Assembly: GCA_002440825.1 (NCBI GenBank)
Contig: DJVH01000047.1
Span: 44,807-73,412, forward strand
Direction of reading: 5' to 3'
From: Bacteriovoracaceae bacterium UBA6261
Lineage (GTDB): Bacteria; Bdellovibrionota; Bacteriovoracia; Bacteriovoracales; Bacteriovoracaceae
DNA: 28,606 nt
Under the pieces are notes generated by a model, which was not told where the DNA came from, ran no database searches, and was given only the letters and a program-made list of their open reading frames with translations. This document shows positions 25,789 to 28,606 of the stretch, one piece after another. Every line of letters starts with the position of its first letter. The first letter of the stretch is position 1. The translations under genes and the position numbers were made by a program.

Positions 25789-26594
25789 TGTTCGTAAGAA
25801 CAATCGTCATTATCTGTGCTCTGATCCTGACAAGTACATCCTATGCCGTCACTCCTGCTGAATGTGGAGCAAAGGTCCTGCCAGAGACTCAAGGCCCCGT
25901 ACAAGTTACCCCTGAAGATTACAACAATTTAAAAGCTCACGAGATCGAATCAAGCGGGCTGCAGCCATCGCTGAATCTGATGACTTCCGGAGGAAACAGC
26001 GAAGACACTGCCATCATGATTTTCGCCGTAACAGGGACAGTGATGCTCTTTATGTGGATTCCGTATGCGGCGTTGCTCACTTATCGTGCGATAAAAAAAC
26101 CTGAATGCTTTGACTATCATTCTTTGATTTCTGCCGATTTTAATTATCTGACTAATAATGAAAGTAGAAGTGGAACAACGATGTCGCTGCAGTACAGTTA
26201 TTTTCTCCGGGAAAAATTCGACACGGATGGAAAAGAATTCGGATTCAATTTTGAATTGGGCAGATATCATTTCAAAGATAAAGAGGACGCTCAACTCGTC
26301 AATTACACAAATAATTACTGGCTCGCCGGCCCTTCTATTCTTTTTGGGACTTTAATCAGGGGAGCACTCATCCCCGCGTTTAAAATTGATCTTCTTGCCG
26401 GAACATCTTTTCACAGTGAGGTGAAGCTGATGCTGAAAGCAGATCTCAAGGCCATGCTCATTTTCCCCAATCAAATACTTGCCGGAATAGGTGGTGGAGC
26501 TGATTATATTAAAGGTCAAAGGGGCAGAGGGATTCTGACTCATGTCAACGACCTGAGTACTCACATCCTTTTGACGATCGGCTATTTTTTTTAA
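25785..26594 (+). CDS. Secreted orphan protein with one membrane segment and a beta-rich C-terminus
   Basis: A signal peptide (residues 1-21, ending TSYA) precedes a short soluble part with two Cys-containing stretches (AECGAK and, after the membrane segment, PECFDY). A hydrophobic segment runs over about residues 75-98. The C-terminal 160 residues alternate polar and hydrophobic residues (SGTTMSLQYSYFLREKF, EFGFNFELGRYHF, ALIPAFKIDLLAGTSF) and end in a Phe pair, like a small outer-membrane barrel. I recognise no family. It overlaps the glycosyltransferase gene by 4 bases, so the two are coupled and may belong to one pathway. Confidence 0.75.
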   Translation: MMFVRTIVIICALILTSTSYAVTPAECGAKVLPETQGPVQVTPEDYNNLKAHEIESSGLQPSLNLMTSGGNSEDTAIMIFAVTGTVMLFMWIPYAALLTYRAIKKPECFDYHSLISADFNYLTNNESRSGTTMSLQYSYFLREKFDTDGKEFGFNFELGRYHFKDKEDAQLVNYTNNYWLAGPSILFGTLIRGALIPAFKIDLLAGTSFHSEVKLMLKADLKAMLIFPNQILAGIGGGADYIKGQRGRGILTHVNDLSTHILLTIGYFF

Positions 26595-26617
26595 GATGAT
26601 TTATCATAGGTAAGAGC

Positions 26618-27889
26618 ATGGATAAAAAATTAGGCTTTTCAGTTTTTGCAGGCGCACTCGCACTCATCATTTTATTCTTTGTCGTTCAACGTTTAAATCC
26701 AGCTCCTCCTGATCATCTCACTCTTGCTGTAGGCGATGACCAGATGGAAATGGAATCGTCTCTGAAGCTTTATCAGCGCATTTTAAAATCAGATGGAGTG
26801 AAACTCGATATCAAATACACCAACGGTCCGTTTGAAAATATGGATATGCTGGAAGATGATAACTCCGGAGTCTCGGCTGCGTTTGTTCAGGATGGTCTGG
26901 GATCTTTCGAAGAACATCCAAACATTGAATCTCTGGGAAGTTTATTTTACGAACCCCTCTGGATTTTCTATCGGGGAAAAAACAATTACGAATACCTCTC
27001 ACAACTCGTTGGCGATAAAATTTCAGTGGGGAAAGCAGGGCATGGAACACTGGTTCTGACTGAGAGACTCATGAAAATTTCCGGTCTGGATCCGGAAGTT
27101 GCAGACCTGATCAACATGAGTTCAACCGAGGCTGCAGAAGCACTCAAAAAAGGAAAAATCGATGTCGCGATTCTGATGCTTCCTGCGAGCAGTCCGATCG
27201 TCAAAGATCTGGCGACAACCAAAGGAATCAAATTGATGAACGTCGTTCAGGCCGAAGCGATTTCACGAAAAGATCCCGCCTTCCGCCATCTCGTTCTTCC
27301 TCGCGGAGCTCTCGATCTCGAATCAGATTTTCCTGCGCAGGATATTCATCTCGTTTCCTCGACAACGACATTGCTCATCCGCGATCGCCTCCATCCGGCG
27401 CTTTCGTATCTCTTGCTCAAGGCCGCAACTGAAGTTCACAACCCCGCTGGCATTTTTGAAAAGAAAGGCGAATTTCCCAATAGCAAAGATGATTCATTCG
27501 TTCTTTCAAAAGACGCCGTTCAGTTTTACAAATCAGGCGGAACTTTTCTGCAAAGATACCTGCCTTACTGGCTTGCGGCCTGGCTCGACCGATTTATCTT
27601 CCTGGTGATTCCGGTCGTTGCATTTCTTCTTCCGGCACTCAAAACATTGCCGCAATTATATTTCTGGAGACAGAAAACAAAAATCTACCAGCGCTATGGC
27701 GAATTGAAATTTCTCGAAATGCAGATCAAACCTGAAGCGAGTGTGACAGAGAAAGAAAATTACCTGAAGCAGATTCAGCTAATTGAAGACCGCGTGGACA
27801 AGATGAAAATGCCGAAGAATTTTTCAGACTATATCTATTCTTTAAAAGGACACATTCAGCTTGTCCGCGATCGCGTTGAGAAAATGTAG
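26618..27889 (+). CDS. TAXI-type solute-binding protein with C-terminal membrane anchor and coiled coil
   Basis: An N-terminal membrane segment (about residues 7-25) may be an uncleaved signal anchor. The domain that follows (about 30-300) matches TAXI-family TRAP transporter receptors: LTLAVGDDQMEMESSLKLYQRILK, the binding-site stretch GDKISVGKAGHGTLVLTERLMKISGL and GKIDVAILMLPASSPIVKDL. A second membrane segment (about 318-345, WLAAWLDRFIFLVIPVVAFLLPAL) leads to a charged, probably coiled-coil tail. No TRAP membrane subunit is nearby. The same receptor-plus-anchor layout occurs in other Proteobacteria, so it is a known variant; what it binds is unknown. It follows the previous gene by 23 bases. 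Confidence 0.8.
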   Translation: MDKKLGFSVFAGALALIILFFVVQRLNPAPPDHLTLAVGDDQMEMESSLKLYQRILKSDGVKLDIKYTNGPFENMDMLEDDNSGVSAAFVQDGLGSFEEHPNIESLGSLFYEPLWIFYRGKNNYEYLSQLVGDKISVGKAGHGTLVLTERLMKISGLDPEVADLINMSSTEAAEALKKGKIDVAILMLPASSPIVKDLATTKGIKLMNVVQAEAISRKDPAFRHLVLPRGALDLESDFPAQDIHLVSSTTTLLIRDRLHPALSYLLLKAATEVHNPAGIFEKKGEFPNSKDDSFVLSKDAVQFYKSGGTFLQRYLPYWLAAWLDRFIFLVIPVVAFLLPALKTLPQLYFWRQKTKIYQRYGELKFLEMQIKPEASVTEKENYLKQIQLIEDRVDKMKMPKNFSDYIYSLKGHIQLVRDRVEKM

Positions 27890-27896
27890 AGCAAAT

Positions 27897-28110
27897 GCAC
27901 TAGGGGCTGACTGAGATTTCCCTCCCAAGACACTGAAACTAGAAACAGATAGGGTGCTCCCTAGATAAAAATGATTAATGGCGTCATCGAGTAAGGCCAG
28001 GCGATCTTAGTCCAACCGGGGAATAATTACAGTTAAAGAACTCCTTAAAATCCTGTACTTTTGGCCGGAAAAAGCTTATAGTGGCGCTTCAAATCTAGTC
28101 ATACTTTTTT
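27897..28110 (+). ncRNA. Possible structured RNA in the gap before rpsA
   Basis: This gap of 275 bases has no gene but shows base pairing. TGACT-G-AGATTT (27908-27919, one bulged G) can pair with AAATCTAGTCA (28091-28101), an 11-bp helix closing a 170-base interior; a run of six T follows at 28105-28110. CTAGGGG (27900-27906) can pair with TCCCTAG (27958-27964), and TAGGG/CCCTA (27950-27963) is a competing local hairpin. Closed ends plus a T-run recall a small stable RNA such as 6S RNA, but no family signature is recognised. It may instead be part of the rpsA leader. A weak -10 (TATAGT, 28077-28082) for rpsA lies inside it. Confidence 0.25.
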
Positions 28111-28126
28111 AAAGTTAAAACTGGGG

Positions 28127-28141
28127 CCTTCTTTTAGAAGG
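28127..28141 (+). promoter_or_regulatory. Hairpin in the rpsA leader
   Basis: CCTTCT and AGAAGG form a perfect 6-bp stem around a TTT loop, ending 23 bases before the rpsA start. An A-run follows it, so it is not a plus-strand terminator. S1 is known to control its own translation through its leader in E. coli; a similar role here is only inference. Confidence 0.35.
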
Positions 28142-28164
28142 TAAAAAAATCTCTCGAGGTATTT

Positions 28165-28606
28165 ATGGCTCAAAAACAAGAATTGAAAGCAAGTTGGATG
28201 AAAGGTTACGACGTCGTCATTGGTGAAGACGTTGAAACAAAAGTCGCAACGGATTTCAGCGCGCTACTAGACAGTTCTACATCAAAAAATTTTGAAGAAG
28301 GTGAAGTGTTCAAAGGAACAATCATCAACATCGGTCAAGATTATGTAACTGTAGACATCGGATACAAGCAAGAAGGTCTTGTATCAGTAAAAGAATTCCA
28401 AAATTACGATGGTTCACTGAAAATTAAAGCAGGTGACGTAATCGAAGTTTACCTGGAAAAACTTGAATCAAACATGGGTAACCTGATCCTTTCTAAGGAT
28501 AAGGCTGAAATCCTAAAAGCATGGGATAGAATCTCTCTTGCTTGTGAATCAGGTGAACCTCTAACTGGTACAGTAATCGCTAAAGTTAAAGGCGGTCTAT
28601 CAGTTG
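28165..28606 (+). CDS. rpsA: Ribosomal protein S1, 5' part (continues beyond window)
   Basis: S1 binds mRNA on the small ribosomal subunit and helps start translation. 147 residues are visible. After an N-terminal tail (MAQKQELKASWMKGYDVVIG), the first S1 RNA-binding domain runs over about residues 44-112: GEVFKGTIINIGQDYVTVDIGYKQEGLVSVKEF, then GDVIEVYLEKLE and ILSKDKAEILKAWDRI. The second domain begins at PLTGTVIAKVKGGLSV, where the window stops. CGAGGT lies before the ATG. The stretch ILSKDKAEILKAWDRI is characteristic of the bacterial S1 repeats. The gene is open at the right edge. Confidence 0.93.
   Translation, partial: MAQKQELKASWMKGYDVVIGEDVETKVATDFSALLDSSTSKNFEEGEVFKGTIINIGQDYVTVDIGYKQEGLVSVKEFQNYDGSLKIKAGDVIEVYLEKLESNMGNLILSKDKAEILKAWDRISLACESGEPLTGTVIAKVKGGLSV

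Noticed and set aside
27897..27965. tRNA or thiamine-pyrophosphate riboswitch before rpsA
   Set aside because: No T-loop GGTTC-type sequence or acceptor pairing for a tRNA; the TPP-like pieces lack the P3 stem and the CCAGCGTAGGGA block, and no thiamine gene follows.
1..28606. CRISPR arrays, insertion sequences or prophage genes
   Set aside because: No repeated spacer arrangement, transposase, integrase or phage-like gene was seen; the region reads as core chromosome.

Overview
This window looks like a chromosomal segment of a Gram-negative bacterium. It holds a nearly complete outer-membrane biogenesis block: Lol-type lipoprotein release, BamA, Skp, and lipid A synthesis from LpxD to LpxK. 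By eye the GC content is about 40 percent. There are many family-orphan lipoproteins, and the proteins are rich in Lys, Phe and Ser. These traits and the gene set fit Bdellovibrionota, in particular a Bacteriovorax/Peredibacter-like organism. That assignment is inferred from style and gene order; no rRNA is present to prove it.

Layout. Positions 1-5302 (+) hold the 3' part of an RND/MMPL-type exporter, a large orphan lipoprotein, and a secreted APP1/DUF2183-type phosphatase-like protein. Positions 5294-10686 (-) hold, in transcription order, mazG, coaE, a tandem-GNAT acyltransferase-like protein, a second RND/MMPL exporter and a small LysM-like protein. mazG to the exporter are overlapping genes and probably one operon. 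Positions 10704-27889 (+) form a long, tightly packed array: ybeY, prfB (with a +1 programmed frameshift), a LolC/E permease, LolD, bamA, skp/ompH, lpxD, fabZ, lpxA, a lipoprotein, a Gfo/Idh/MocA oxidoreductase (GnnA candidate), lpxB, lpxK, a DUF3108 lipoprotein, a GT4-like glycosyltransferase, a secreted orphan protein, and a TAXI-type solute-binding protein with a membrane anchor. A 275-nt gap with RNA-like secondary structure follows. The window ends inside rpsA (ribosomal protein S1), which starts at 28165.

How the genes work together. Skp escorts unfolded barrel proteins to BamA. The LolCDE-like transporter releases lipoproteins, several of which are encoded here. LpxD, FabZ, LpxA, LpxB and LpxK build the lipid A core. 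The Gfo/Idh gene between lpxA and lpxB fits a GnnA-like role in making a 2,3-diamino sugar backbone, as known for Bdellovibrio lipid A. The downstream glycosyltransferase could decorate the same lipid. The two RND/MMPL exporters, the GNAT protein and the secreted phosphatase-like protein suggest a second lipid-handling module on the left side. No mobile elements, CRISPR arrays, rRNAs or tRNAs were seen. No stretch longer than 300 bases lacks a gene.
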